Source of the DNA: Candidatus Scalindua rubra
GTDB lineage: Bacteria; Planctomycetota; Brocadiia; Brocadiales; Scalinduaceae
Reading direction: 5' to 3'
NCBI GenBank assembly: GCA_001723765.1
Contig: MAYW01000009.1
Span: forward strand, 1 to 56,348
DNA length: 56,348 nucleotides
Shown here: one piece after another, positions 7,593 through 16,130 of the stretch
Layout of the letters: every line of letters begins with the position of its first letter
Numbering within the stretch: position 1 is the stretch's first letter
Notes under the pieces: generated by a model
The model's input: the letters and a program-made list of their open reading frames with translations, nothing else
Databases searched by the model: none
What the model was told of the DNA's origin: nothing
Program-made: the position numbers and the translations under genes

Positions 7593-8621
7593 TTAAATCT
7601 TCATTGCTTCAATTAAAAAAAAATCTTTTACATCATCAGACTTGAACGAACACTTCTCACCCCGGCAGAAACTGGTAAGCATCTTATATGCCCTGGTGAT
7701 TTCCTCGAACCTCTCAGCAAGAACCGGGTCATCAGGATCCTTGTCCGGATGGCAGTCCAGGGTTTTTTTGCGATATGAATCCTTAATATCATCGGCCGTG
7801 ACCTCCTCACCAAGGTCCAGAAGGTTTCCTGCCTCATTTAATTGACGGAACCCTACCTTCTTCACCTCCATGGTGGTAAAGCTATATGGGGGAAGGGGGC
7901 CAACACATTTAAAATTTATTAGACCATCATGTCGCTTGTCCAGCTCGTTCAACGCTTCATCAAACTCTGATTCCTTATCCCTATCTAATAAAAAGGCACA
8001 GGTTAGAATCATCCTATCATCCATGATTTTGTGTTTTTGAAAATCAATCGCTTTTTCCTTTAAACAATCTATAATCTGGTTTTGGGTCTCTTCATTTTTC
8101 TTTTCCAGCGCGGTTTTTATCATCACCCCTATCTTTATCCTATCCTGTAAGGTCTCCCCCGGGGGCTTCCTGGCTATTTTCTCTTTAAAATCTCTAATCT
8201 CCTTATCCTCTTCTCCCATCACTTTTATAATTTTATTTAGATCACTCCAAACTGCAGTTACATCAAGCTCTATCTTTCCATCAAAGTTTTTTAGTCTATC
8301 TTTAAATTTAGAATATCCCCTTTCCAAAATCTGCCCAACTTCAAGTTTGTTTTCCACCTCTGTTCCAAATTTTATAGGGATAATAGTATGGGTCTTCATC
8401 ACCTCTTCAATGGCAGATTGATGATTAACTAAATAGCGGCCGAGTTCCTCTTTCTCCATTATTTCAAGATTTAAACCGGGCGAGTCACTAACAACGCATG
8501 CTATATCCTGGTGGGAAATAGCATAAAGCTCTTGATTCCCCCAACCAGCTTTAATAGGCTGGAAGTTATCCCCATTGTTAAGATTTATTACCCCATAAAT
8601 ATATTTCTTAGCATCATCCAC
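7593..8621 (-). CDS. GvpL/GvpF-family protein fused to a C-terminal J domain
   Basis: Residues ~1-255 are GvpF/GvpL: KYIYGVINLNNG, DIACVVSDSPG, NHQSAIEEVMKTHTIIPIKF and the family ending FKCVGPLPPYSF. Residues ~265-320 form a J domain, DLGEEVTADDIKDSYRKKTL followed by the HPD motif (CHPDKDP) and a helix ending in YKMLTSF. J domains stimulate Hsp70 ATPase activity, so this protein should bring Hsp70 to gas vesicle clients (inference). GTG 8621 follows GGGGA at six bases; TTG 8627 is the alternative. The gene starts 18 bases after the CDC48-like gene ends and is probably in the same operon. Confidence 0.9.
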   Translation of the reverse strand: MDDAKKYIYGVINLNNGDNFQPIKAGWGNQELYAISHQDIACVVSDSPGLNLEIMEKEELGRYLVNHQSAIEEVMKTHTIIPIKFGTEVENKLEVGQILERGYSKFKDRLKNFDGKIELDVTAVWSDLNKIIKVMGEEDKEIRDFKEKIARKPPGETLQDRIKIGVMIKTALEKKNEETQNQIIDCLKEKAIDFQKHKIMDDRMILTCAFLLDRDKESEFDEALNELDKRHDGLINFKCVGPLPPYSFTTMEVKKVGFRQLNEAGNLLDLGEEVTADDIKDSYRKKTLDCHPDKDPDDPVLAERFEEITRAYKMLTSFCRGEKCSFKSDDVKDFFLIEAMKI

Positions 8622-8639
8622 TTTCAATCCCCATACCTA

Positions 8640-10793
8640 TCAAGGGTACTCAGGTTTTAGTCTGCCTCTGACAGCCTCTAATGCCACCTGAAAATATTTC
8701 TTTTTAATTGTGAATTCCTTGGCCCTCTCCTTGGCCCTTTTCCCAAACTTGTCAAGAAATTCCCTTATGGCCAACATAGATGCCTGCCTACATATGGCCT
8801 CTATATCAGCCCCGGAGAACCCTTCTGTCTTTTCTGCTATTCCTTTAAGGCTCACATCCCTATCCAAAGGCTTATCCCTTGTATGTATCTCAAATATTTT
8901 CTCTCTCACCCCCATATCAGGTACGGGAAGATCAAATATCAAGTCGAACCTTCCTGTTCGAAGCACAGCTGTATCGATCATATCTATTCTATTGGTAGCA
9001 GCTAATACCACCACTCCCTTTAGCTCCTCTATCCCATCCAGCTCGGTAAGGAACTGGCTTATGACCCGCTCGGTCACATGAGTGGTATCGCCGCCAGCTG
9101 CGCGGATGGGAACTACTGCATCCAGTTCATCGAAAAAAAGAATACTTGGTGAAGCTTGCCTTGCCTTTTTAAAAACTTCCATGACCCCTCGCTCCGACTC
9201 GCCGATAAACTTACTCATTAACTGGGGACCTTTAACCGAGATAAAATTGACTCCGCTCTCATTAGCCAACGCCTTAGCTATCAAGGTCTTTCCTGTCCCA
9301 GGCTTACCATGAAGCAATACCCCTTTAGGAGGGTTCGTCTTAGCGTATTTAAAGAGCTCTGGATATTCAAGTGGCCACTCGATAGCTTCTATCAGATGCT
9401 TCTTTACATCAACCAGACCACCGATATCGCTCCACTTCACATTGGGAATTTCCACAAAGACCTCCCTTATAGCTGAAGGCCCTATTTCTTTCAGTGCCTC
9501 CATAAAATTATCCATCGTAACCTGCAATTCCAAAAGAGTTTCATAAGGTATATGTGCTAACTCAAAATCTACCTTGGGTAATATCTTTCTTAAGGCTGCC
9601 ATTGCTGCTTCTCTTGCCAGAGCCTCTAAGTCTGCTCCTACAAATCCGTGTGTAATTTCAGCCAGCCTCTCCAAATTTATATCTTCTGCCAACGGCATAC
9701 CTCGTGTATGTATATGAATTATCTCAAGTCGACCATTTTTATCTGGAATCGGTATCTCCAGTTCTCTATCAAATCGACCTGGCCGCCTTAAGGCTGGATC
9801 TACGATATTAGGCAGGTTGGTTGCAGCGATAACGATAACGTTGCCTCTGGATTCTAATCCATCCATTAATGCCAGGAGTTGGGCTACCACTCTACGCTCA
9901 ACTTGCTTCTCAGCGCCCATCTCTTCTCTCTTTGGGGCGATGGATTCAATCTCATCCAAAAATATAATAGCCGGGGCATTGGCCTGAGCATCCTCAAATA
10001 TCGAGCGAAGGCGTGCTTCTGACTCTCCATAATATTTTCCCATGATCTCAGGACCGCTTATGCTGATAAAGTAAGCATCGGTCTCATTGGCCACAGATCG
10101 AGCAATTAATGTCTTTCCGCAGCCCGGGGGGCCATGGAGGAAAATTCCCTTCGGCGCTTCAATACCTAACCTTTCAAAGACCTGGGGATATTTTAAAGGT
10201 AACTCTATCAACTCCCTTACCCTCTGTATCTGTTTACCCAATCCTCCTATATCTTCATAAGAAACCTTCAGACCCCTGCGCCTCTCCGCTATTTCCTCTG
10301 TCTTTATCTTTATAAGGGTAGTTGGCTGAATTAAGACCGCACCATTAGGATGGGCATCTAATACTTTAAAGTCGCAAGAACGGGTACCGAAGAGGTTTGC
10401 CCGAACTCGATTGCCAGTAACTAATGGAAGACCGTCGAGCAACCTCCCTATATATTTAGTGTCACTTTCCCCTCGCAATGAACTGATGGTTAAAGGAGCT
10501 AAGATTATCCTGGTTGCGCTTTTTGCATCTATTTTTTGGACTTCGACTTTTTCATCTAAACCGATCTGGCCATTTTCGCGGTTGATACCATCTATCTGGA
10601 TAATACCTTTGCCCCTATCTTCCATATAAGCAGGTATAACTTTGGCTACGGTCTTCTTTTTACCTTTGAGTTCGATTACATCTCCCACAGAGGCTCCTAT
10701 CCTCTCTATATCTTTTGGGTCTAACCTCGCTATGCCTCTTCCCACGTCGCGAGGCCTTGCTTCTGTCACCTTTAAGGTTGTTTTTTTATCCAC
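8640..10793 (-). CDS. CDC48/p97 (VCP/VAT)-like double AAA+ ATPase
   Basis: A 717-residue protein with a CDC48-type N domain ([20 protein letters not shown] and a second half with [14 protein letters not shown]). D1 has Walker A GPPGCGKT (221-228), Walker B IIFLDEIE (277-284) and the second-region [21 protein letters not shown]2 has Walker A GKPGTGKT (496-503), Walker B ILFFDELD and [22 protein letters not shown]48/p97 ATPases are hexameric unfoldases/segregases, common in archaea and eukaryotes but patchy in bacteria. Placed between hsp20 and the J-domain GvpL, it probably remodels or disassembles Gvp complexes (inference). The start is GTG 10793 with only a weak ribosome site. Confidence 0.95.
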   Translation of the reverse strand: MDKKTTLKVTEARPRDVGRGIARLDPKDIERIGASVGDVIELKGKKKTVAKVIPAYMEDRGKGIIQIDGINRENGQIGLDEKVEVQKIDAKSATRIILAPLTISSLRGESDTKYIGRLLDGLPLVTGNRVRANLFGTRSCDFKVLDAHPNGAVLIQPTTLIKIKTEEIAERRRGLKVSYEDIGGLGKQIQRVRELIELPLKYPQVFERLGIEAPKGIFLHGPPGCGKTLIARSVANETDAYFISISGPEIMGKYYGESEARLRSIFEDAQANAPAIIFLDEIESIAPKREEMGAEKQVERRVVAQLLALMDGLESRGNVIVIAATNLPNIVDPALRRPGRFDRELEIPIPDKNGRLEIIHIHTRGMPLAEDINLERLAEITHGFVGADLEALAREAAMAALRKILPKVDFELAHIPYETLLELQVTMDNFMEALKEIGPSAIREVFVEIPNVKWSDIGGLVDVKKHLIEAIEWPLEYPELFKYAKTNPPKGVLLHGKPGTGKTLIAKALANESGVNFISVKGPQLMSKFIGESERGVMEVFKKARQASPSILFFDELDAVVPIRAAGGDTTHVTERVISQFLTELDGIEELKGVVVLAATNRIDMIDTAVLRTGRFDLIFDLPVPDMGVREKIFEIHTRDKPLDRDVSLKGIAEKTEGFSGADIEAICRQASMLAIREFLDKFGKRAKERAKEFTIKKKYFQVALEAVRGRLKPEYP

Positions 10794-10847
10794 AATAAGT
10801 TTATGACTGTTCCATATATCCCGCCCTTTAGTAGTAAAAGGGTAGGA

Positions 10848-11423
10848 CTACGGCGCTTGTTTCTTAAGTTTTATCTCTAAAATTCCGTTTTTATATGTAG
10901 ATGAAATGGGCTCTGCTTTCACTTTAGAAGGGAGGAGAACCTCCTTTTTATACTTCCTTTCGCCCTTCTCAGATGATATGTTGAGGACATTGCCTTTTAT
11001 ATCTGTCTTTATATCTTCTTCCTTAATGCCGGGAAGCTCTGCCACTACTAAAATATGATCCTTTTCGTCAAATACATCTACTATTGGCTCTCTAAGCTCT
11101 TCGACCACAGGGCCCTTAGGGGTCTTTTTAATAACGTGTCCAAAGTGCTCTACTTTTTGTTCACCAGTGGCTAGGGTACTTACGGTAAACCCATATACCC
11201 CTTTTACCTTATCACCTAATCCCCTGATCTCTCCAGTTTCCGAAATTATTCCCTTGCCTTCCTGCTGCATCTTGGATATTGCACCGAGCAAGTTGCCTAT
11301 CCCTTCAAAGACACCTCCTAATCCCGCCATCCCTGACCCTCCTATAGAAATTTTTCCTAAACCAAAGTCGAATCCCTCATCTTTCTCTATTTCCGGTTTC
11401 TCATTTTTAGGTCTTTTCGGCAC
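10848..11423 (-). CDS. Hsp20/alpha-crystallin family protein (GvpH-like)
   Basis: The C-terminal half is an alpha-crystallin domain: EPIVDVFDEKDHILVVAELP, GIKEEDIKTDIKGNVLNIS, then the last strand NGILEIKLKK. The N-terminal half has a glycine-rich stretch (GKISIGGSGMAGLGGVFEGI) as in Hsp20 proteins encoded in gvp clusters; haloarchaeal GvpH is the known relative and binds GvpA or GvpC as a small chaperone. I chose GTG 11423 after AGGAG. A TTG at 11567 would add 48 residues, but that stretch contains a copy of the leader hairpin seen before other genes here (11455-11495), so it is probably untranslated. Confidence 0.85.
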   Translation of the reverse strand: MPKRPKNEKPEIEKDEGFDFGLGKISIGGSGMAGLGGVFEGIGNLLGAISKMQQEGKGIISETGEIRGLGDKVKGVYGFTVSTLATGEQKVEHFGHVIKKTPKGPVVEELREPIVDVFDEKDHILVVAELPGIKEEDIKTDIKGNVLNISSEKGERKYKKEVLLPSKVKAEPISSTYKNGILEIKLKKQAP

Positions 11424-11879
11424 TTTGTCGCCATCTCCTATTTCAAAATGAGGAAATAAATTACGGAGCTCAAGCGAAAGTAAGTTATATGCCCCCTTTA
11501 AACAACAAAGGAAAAGGTCGAGGTAAAATTTTTTACCTCTTTTTGCCTTTTCCTCTGCACTTTCCAACTATTCTGCGCTTGCCCTGTGTACTATAACATA
11601 CAGGGCTTGAAGCTATAACGGGTTTTATAACTTCTTACAGCTGTACTTATGCCAAGGTACTTTACCCCAGGTAGATACCCACGGGCATATCTGTGGAACC
11701 CTGCCCTGGATTATTAATATGTCTTATGTAGCCCGGCCTCTACGTTTTCTTTCTCCTTCAGGAGTAATAGTTCACCAGTGCGCAGAGAAGATATTAAAAT
11801 CAAAAACCTATCTTCAAATCTCTGCGATCTCCGCGGTGAGCTGAACTTTTACCAGACTTCTTAGTACAGGTGTTGATAA
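11424..11879 (-). other. Leader and intergenic region upstream of the Hsp20 gene
   Basis: No gene is apparent. Going leftward, the minus strand carries a hairpin GCCCTGT/ACAGGGC (11581-11606), then a hairpin-C-like segment (11455-11495, ATAACTTAC with GTAATTTAT) close to the start of hsp20. Near 11780-11850 is the dispersed GTTCACCAGTGCGCAGAGAAG / CTCTGCGATCTCCGCGGTGA type repeat. A promoter could lie here, but I cannot place one. Confidence 0.5.
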
Positions 11880-12161
11880 TTACCCTTGTGTCTTTTTATC
11901 TAATGGGAGTTCCTCCTGTTTTCCAAAGCCATCTTTGGAGCGAAGTTCCTTATATTTCTTTATATGCTCCTTATATTCAGGGCTATCATACTTTCCGAGG
12001 GTAGCTGAATATTCCCGGGTACTGGCTACAAATGCCTTTCTCCTGGCCTTGGACTCAGCTTGCGACCTCTTAAGCCATTCTAAATACTCCTTACGTCGCC
12101 TTTCAGACTCAGCCCTTTCTTTGTCCATATATCCAGTTGGTCTGGGGCTTCTCTCTGTCAT
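11880..12161 (-). CDS. Small charged helical protein, YMDKER family (paralogue 3)
   Basis: A 93-residue hydrophilic helical protein of unknown function. It shares with the two genes upstream the pattern YMDKER.ES..R...YL.WLK, then RKAFVASTREYSATLGKYD. It lacks their N-terminal VPVKxL-like segment and has a longer charged C-terminus. GGGAGAAGG precedes the ATG at 12161. Being the third member of a tandem family inside the gas vesicle operon, it is presumably a structural or accessory Gvp; nothing in the sequence gives a biochemical activity. Confidence 0.75.
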   Translation of the reverse strand: MTERSPRPTGYMDKERAESERRRKEYLEWLKRSQAESKARRKAFVASTREYSATLGKYDSPEYKEHIKKYKELRSKDGFGKQEELPLDKKTQG

Positions 12162-12193
12162 TGCCTTCTCCCTTCCTTGCTATCAAATGGAAA

Positions 12194-12520
12194 TTACCAC
12201 TTCATCTTCCTAACCGCTTCCCTGTAGTTATCGAACTTACCCAGGGTCTTGGCATACTCACGATTGGTGGCTATGAACCTCTTGCTGCGGGCTGATGTTT
12301 CATCTGCAAGCTCATCCATTGCCGCCTGATGGACACTATGTATTTCTCTTGATTGCGCCTCTGCCGCCTTGAGCCATCCCAGATACTGCCTTAACCTGGA
12401 TTCTGACTCAAGCCTCTCCTTGTCCATATAGTGTTGCTTGTTTGGAATCTTCATCCCTACAGGCTCCGCCTTCAGGGCCTTGATAGGGGTTTGATCGACC
12501 GGAACAGATTTCTTTGCCAT
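12194..12520 (-). CDS. Small charged helical protein, YMDKER family (paralogue 2)
   Basis: A 108-residue protein, nearly all helix: YMDKERLESESRLRQYLGWL, KAAEAQSREIHSVHQAAMDE, then SARSKRFIATNREYAKTLGK and a short basic end. I take the ATG at 12520 because AGGAGG is 8 bases upstream; the in-frame GTG at 12529 touches that site. About 290 bases of its 3' part are almost identical to the next gene (12564-12855), a very recent duplication or gene conversion. I do not recognise the family; its location points to a gas vesicle accessory role. Confidence 0.78.
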   Translation of the reverse strand: MAKKSVPVDQTPIKALKAEPVGMKIPNKQHYMDKERLESESRLRQYLGWLKAAEAQSREIHSVHQAAMDELADETSARSKRFIATNREYAKTLGKFDNYREAVRKMKW

Positions 12521-12563
12521 TTTACTCACCTCCTTTTCTTGTTAAAAATCATTTAACCAGCTA

Positions 12564-12998
12564 TCACCATTTCATCTTCCTAACCGCTTCCCTGTAGTTA
12601 TCGAACTTACCCAGGGTCTTGGCATACTCACGATTGGTGGCTATGAACCTCTTGCTGCGGGCTGATGTTTCATCTGCAAGCTCATCCATTGCCGCCTGAT
12701 AGACACTATGTATTTCTCTTGATTGCGCCTCTGCCGCCTTGAGCCACCCCAGATGCTGCCTTAGCCTGGATTCTGACTCAAGCCTCTCCTTGTCCATATA
12801 GTGTTGCTTGTTTGGAATCTTCATCCCTTCGGGCTCCGCCTTTAACATCTTAATCGGGGCTGAAGATACAAGCACCGATTTTGCGGTTACCGCCTTTTCC
12901 CTTTTGGTTGATTCCTTTTTGGGCAACTCTTTTTTAGCTACCTCTACCTCTTCCTCTGGCAATTCCTTTTTGGCTTTTATGTCCTTCTTCTTTGCCAT
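12564..12998 (-). CDS. Small charged helical protein, YMDKER family (paralogue 1)
   Basis: A 144-residue protein. Residues 1-50 are a Lys/Glu-rich linker (KKELPEEEVEVAKKELPKKE) not found in the paralogues, and the last ~95 residues are almost the same as in the gene at 12194. The ATG at 12998 has AGGAGG 8 bases upstream. The near-identical leader and C-terminus show that the duplicated unit covers the region from the shared GIKIPNK-like segment to the stop. Function unknown. Confidence 0.78.
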   Translation of the reverse strand: MAKKKDIKAKKELPEEEVEVAKKELPKKESTKREKAVTAKSVLVSSAPIKMLKAEPEGMKIPNKQHYMDKERLESESRLRQHLGWLKAAEAQSREIHSVYQAAMDELADETSARSKRFIATNREYAKTLGKFDNYREAVRKMKW

Positions 12999-13064
12999 TT
13001 TACTCACCTCCTTTTCTTGTTATAAATCATTTAACCAATTACTAACTACTATCATTTTTATATT

Positions 13065-13286
13065 TTATTTTCTCTTCCTTTCTACCACCTCCTTCCCTTT
13101 CCATGTCATGGTATATATGCCCCGGGCTGAGAGGTCAAGATAGTCACGTTTGGCTAAAGAAGTCAAAATAGTCCGAGCATAGTCTACGTTTATCTTCATC
13201 TTTCGGGCCACCGGTTGAGCGCCTGTAGATCCTCCGTTTTCTTCTACCAGCCTTAGCGCCTCCAATTCCGATCCGATTACTCCCAT
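13065..13286 (-). CDS. Small winged-helix protein
   Basis: A 73-residue single winged-helix domain: ELEALRLVEENGGSTGAQPV, recognition region KMKINVDYARTILTSLAKRD, wing YLDLSARGIYTMTWKGKEVV. The DYAxxxLxSLxxxxYL motif is shared with four other small proteins of this cluster. Such tiny domains can bind DNA or act as protein adaptors. GGAGGAG directly precedes the ATG. It is the last of four consecutive winged-helix genes. Confidence 0.78.
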   Translation of the reverse strand: MGVIGSELEALRLVEENGGSTGAQPVARKMKINVDYARTILTSLAKRDYLDLSARGIYTMTWKGKEVVERKRK

Positions 13287-13391
13287 CTCCTCCTCGCTCC
13301 GCTCCAGTTAAAAACAATTAAGAATTAAAATGATTTTAAATATTTTAGTTTTACAATCTTTCATTCTTCATTTTTCATTCTTCATTGCCTT

Positions 13392-13634
13392 TTACAGGCC
13401 GCCTTTTAAGACTGCTATTGGCCCTCTTACCTTAACCGGGCTTGATATCTTCTCCCCCTCCTTGGTAATGACATATCCTTTAGGAGTTTTAAGGATATAG
13501 CCATCCTTAACCAGACCTTTGCATATCTCGGTGGCGTAATTAGAGCTTATTGCCATCTTTCGACCCAAGGTCTCCTCATCAGCACGTTTTAATTCCCTTA
13601 TAATCTTTAGCACCTGTTGTTCTTTACCAATCAT
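13392..13634 (-). CDS. Small winged-helix protein
   Basis: An 80-residue protein with GKEQQVLKIIRELKRADEET, then MAISSNYATEICKGLVKDGY and a wing ILKTPKGYVITKEGEK: a MarR/ArsR-like winged helix with no ligand domain. The ATG overlaps the stop of the preceding winged-helix gene (ATGA at 13631-13634), so translation is coupled. Function unknown; probably a regulator or adaptor of gas vesicle genes. Confidence 0.8.
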   Translation of the reverse strand: MIGKEQQVLKIIRELKRADEETLGRKMAISSNYATEICKGLVKDGYILKTPKGYVITKEGEKISSPVKVRGPIAVLKGGL

Positions 13635-13975
13635 CTAACCTCTACCCCCTTTTCTTGTCCAAGTCTTTCCCTATAATCTGCAAGCTCGGCTATTTTTTCA
13701 TCTATCCTCTCATCTTGCTGGGCAGCTCTATATACCTTTGCCTTTAACCTCCCTTGAATATGTAAAAGCGTAATTAGAAGTTCATCTACCCCTTTTTGTG
13801 TGATGGCATATCTTCCTGGAGCGACATTTTCTAAAAACCCTTTAAAATGGAGGGAATCTAAGAGATATTTCGCATAATCATCTGTAATCCCGAAGCTCTT
13901 AGCTAACATCCTTTTGGTAACCTCACTCGATTCCCTGACTATCCTTAAGACCCTTATTTCATTTGGCGAAGACAT
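13631..13975 (-). CDS. Winged-helix protein with helical tail
   Basis: A 114-residue protein. The N-terminal ~65 residues are a winged helix (EIRVLRIVRESSEVTKRMLA, SFGITDDYAKYLLDSLHFKG, wing YAITQKGVDEL). The tail is a long charged helix (KVYRAAQQDERIDEKIAELA). AGGAGAG lies upstream of the ATG at 13975. It is coupled to the downstream winged-helix gene by a 4-base overlap. The tail may mediate dimer or partner contacts (inference). Confidence 0.8.
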   Translation of the reverse strand: MSSPNEIRVLRIVRESSEVTKRMLAKSFGITDDYAKYLLDSLHFKGFLENVAPGRYAITQKGVDELLITLLHIQGRLKAKVYRAAQQDERIDEKIAELADYRERLGQEKGVEVR

Positions 13976-14127
13976 GTCTCTCTCCTGGTATAATGTTCAT
14001 TATCCCTATCCCGGACAAGCCGGAACTAAATAAGTGTGAAGTGGACTAAAGTTTGAAATGAGCTAAAGTTAAAAAATCAACAATAATTTTAGGCACTTCA
14101 AACTTTAGGCATTTTAGGCACTTAGCG

Positions 14128-14337
14128 CTACCTGGTTGGTTTTGGCTCAATTACTGGCTTTTTAAAAATATCATATTTTAAACCTTTTTTAACCAAATAA
14201 CCCTGCCAGACAAGATCGCGGCAAATTTGCTCTGCATAGTCACCGCTGACTCCCATCATCTTTGCAATCTTTGTAGGATGGGTTGGAGCGCTATTATCTT
14301 TGATTACGGTAACTACCTCTTTCTCACGAGATGTCAT
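14128..14337 (-). CDS. Small winged-helix protein
   Basis: A 69-residue winged-helix domain: SREKEVVTVIKDNSAPTHPT, MMGVSGDYAEQICRDLVWQG, then YLVKKGLKYDIF. GGGGGTGAG lies before the ATG at 14337, four bases after the stop of the TPR gene. It is the first of the four-gene winged-helix row. The 150-bp gap downstream (13976-14127) holds degenerate GCACTTCAAACTTTAGGCA repeats. Confidence 0.8.
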   Translation of the reverse strand: MTSREKEVVTVIKDNSAPTHPTKIAKMMGVSGDYAEQICRDLVWQGYLVKKGLKYDIFKKPVIEPKPTR

Positions 14338-14341
14338 ATTC

Positions 14342-15025
14342 TCACCCCCTTTTTTGTTGTTTATACAACATTTCTAAATTGGCGCGTGCCTCCCTAAAAT
14401 CGGGCCAGAGTTCTAAGGCACGTTTGTAGGCATCCATAGCTTCGTCTATCTTACCAGCTCTACTGTAAGAAAGACCGAGATTATAATAAATGTCCGTGTC
14501 TACTGGATCAAGGGTTGCTGCCTTCTTAAGCTCATCAATTGAATCTTCAAACTTATCTATTACACCATAGGATATACCCAGATTATAATGTGCCTCTGTC
14601 ATATCTGGCTTGATCTCTATGGCTTTCTTATACAATTTGATGGCCGTTCCTAACTCACCTATATGGTCATAGGCAATGGCCAGGTTGTTATAGACCCGAG
14701 GATTTTTAGGATTTAACTTTAAAGCTTCCTGATAAGAAGATATGGCTTTTTCATATCTTCCCATATCAGCATAGAGAATACCTAAATTATCATAGGTTTG
14801 ATCCTGATCATATTTAAGTTCGATTGCTTTCTTATACTCCTGCAGCGCATCCTCTAATAAGCCTTTCTGCTTATACAGAATACCAAGATTATTATGGACC
14901 TGGGCAAGATTATAATCTAAGTCTACGGCCCTTCTATATTCCTCTATGGCCTCATCTATCCTGCCATTGTCCTTTAAATTATTTGCCTTTTCAAAAACAG
15001 CCTGGGCTGTAGTAGTACTATCCAT
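14342..15025 (-). CDS. Tetratricopeptide repeat protein
   Basis: A 227-residue protein of about six TPR units of 34 residues, each with the W/L-G-Y-A-F-A-P pattern (for example NLGILYADMGRYEKAISSYQ and NLGISYGVIDKFEDSIDELK). There is no signal peptide or membrane segment, so it is cytosolic. TPR superhelices bind peptides, often the C-termini of chaperones or assembly subunits. The ATG at 15025 follows AAGAAGG. It lies between gvpN1 and the winged-helix row; a scaffold or co-chaperone role fits the chaperone-rich cluster (inference). Confidence 0.88.
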   Translation of the reverse strand: MDSTTTAQAVFEKANNLKDNGRIDEAIEEYRRAVDLDYNLAQVHNNLGILYKQKGLLEDALQEYKKAIELKYDQDQTYDNLGILYADMGRYEKAISSYQEALKLNPKNPRVYNNLAIAYDHIGELGTAIKLYKKAIEIKPDMTEAHYNLGISYGVIDKFEDSIDELKKAATLDPVDTDIYYNLGLSYSRAGKIDEAMDAYKRALELWPDFREARANLEMLYKQQKRG

Positions 15026-15027
15026 TA

Positions 15028-15961
15028 TCAACCTTCTTTATAAAAAGATTTCTTTATGCCGTCTATTATATCCTCTCTGACCTTCGTAGCGCTCTCCTTT
15101 GTCCTGTGGGAAATCTCTGAATCCAAGATATCCAAGCATACTTTAACAAAATCCTTATTGCTTGCGTCCGCTTCCATACCGGAGAGCTTCAATACCTTGC
15201 CAATCATGATGCAGGCCCTGATGGTGGGTGCATTTCTATCTGGCCTCTCATTTCTAAGCAACCTCACCATATCCACAATACGCTCAGCGTCTTTTTTCTT
15301 TTACGCCTGCCTTAGCACAGGTGATAACAATCTCAGTATCTCTATCATAATGGCCTAACTTTATGGTGATCATTCTATCCTTAAGCGCATCTTGCGCCTT
15401 ATAGACACCTGCATATTCTTCAGGGTTTGAAGTAAATATGGCCTTGAAATTAGGATGAACCTTCAAATAGGCATCTTCTCCCCTGGCTGCCGGCAAATCC
15501 AGGAGCCTTTCTTCAAGGACTGAAAGCAACACGTTATTGGCCTCAGGACGGGACCTGGTAAATTCATCGTACAGGAGCGTAAAGCCATGTTTACAGGCTA
15601 CAGTTAATCTATTATCAATCCAATCTGCCTGAACCTTCTCATCTGTCTTCAATACAGAATGAATAAAGTTATCTACAGTCTTCTTTCTTCTGAAGCCGTG
15701 CTCTCCTCCCACCAAATCCGAAGTAGAAAACTCATCATCTCCGTGGATAAGTATTACAGGCTGCTCCAAGTTTGCTGCTATATAGGCTGCCAGGGTGGTC
15801 TTGCCTGTGCCAGCAGGAGATGAAAAGTGAATTGGAAAACCAACATTGATATAGAGCAAAGCCCTATCAATTATCTCCTTGATATGGGGGGTTCTGACAA
15901 AATTAGGCTGCTCCTTGGCAATAGTTATAGGTTGTACTTCTGATAGTGTCTCAACTGGCAT
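15028..15961 (-). CDS. gvpN: Gas vesicle ATPase GvpN (copy 1, interrupted by a one-base frameshift)
   Basis: GvpN is an AAA+ (MoxR-like) ATPase needed for vesicle enlargement. The first frame (15961 to 15284) has Walker A SSPAGTGKTT, GDDEFSTSDLVGGEHGFRRK, Walker B LLYDEFTRSRPEANN and TSNPEEYAGVYKAQDALKDR. The family C-terminus (VRLLRNERPDRNAPTIRACI, then IMIGKVLKLSG) is in the next frame, ending at 15028. Removing one base from the T6 run at 15292-15297 joins the frames as VKEKDAERIVDMVRLLRN, co-linear with the intact GvpN at 19199. The phase is wrong for a classical -1 slippery site, so I read it as a mutation or a sequencing error. Confidence 0.9.
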
Positions 15962-15982
15962 TTTCTACTCCTCCTTTAATGA

Positions 15983-16130
15983 GCACACAATTTACGGAAC
16001 GAACGCAGTAAGTGAACGTAAATTGTTTGTGCGAATTAATCCCCCCTTCTTGCTTTCGCAAGAAAGCAGGTGGGATAAGTTCAGCCAGAGACTTACGAGC
16101 GCTTCGCTCCGTAAGTCTCGGCTTCGCTTA
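15983..16130 (-). other. Three-hairpin intergenic element, copy 2
   Basis: Minus strand: hairpin A TAAGC/ACTTA with facing GA/GA, AGCC/GGCT, AGACTTACG/CGTAAGTCT; hairpin B CTTGC/GCAAG core between C and G runs; hairpin C CACACAATTTACG/CGTAAATTG just upstream of the gvpN1 ribosome site. Compared with copy 1 several pairs change on both sides (GACC/GGTC to AGCC/GGCT; AAACTT/AAGTTT to AGACTT/AAGTCT). In this copy the first bases are read in frame and encode the last residues of the upstream gene. Confidence 0.75.

Noticed and set aside
12194..12998. CRISPR-like or satellite array
   Set aside because: The repeat consists of two coding copies of ~290 bases; there are no short direct repeats with spacers anywhere in the window.
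15284..15300. Programmed -1 frameshift in gvpN1 at AAAAAAG
   Set aside because: The heptamer is out of phase for -1 slippage and the needed shift is +1; the intact paralogue has no such site. Mutation or sequencing error is simpler.
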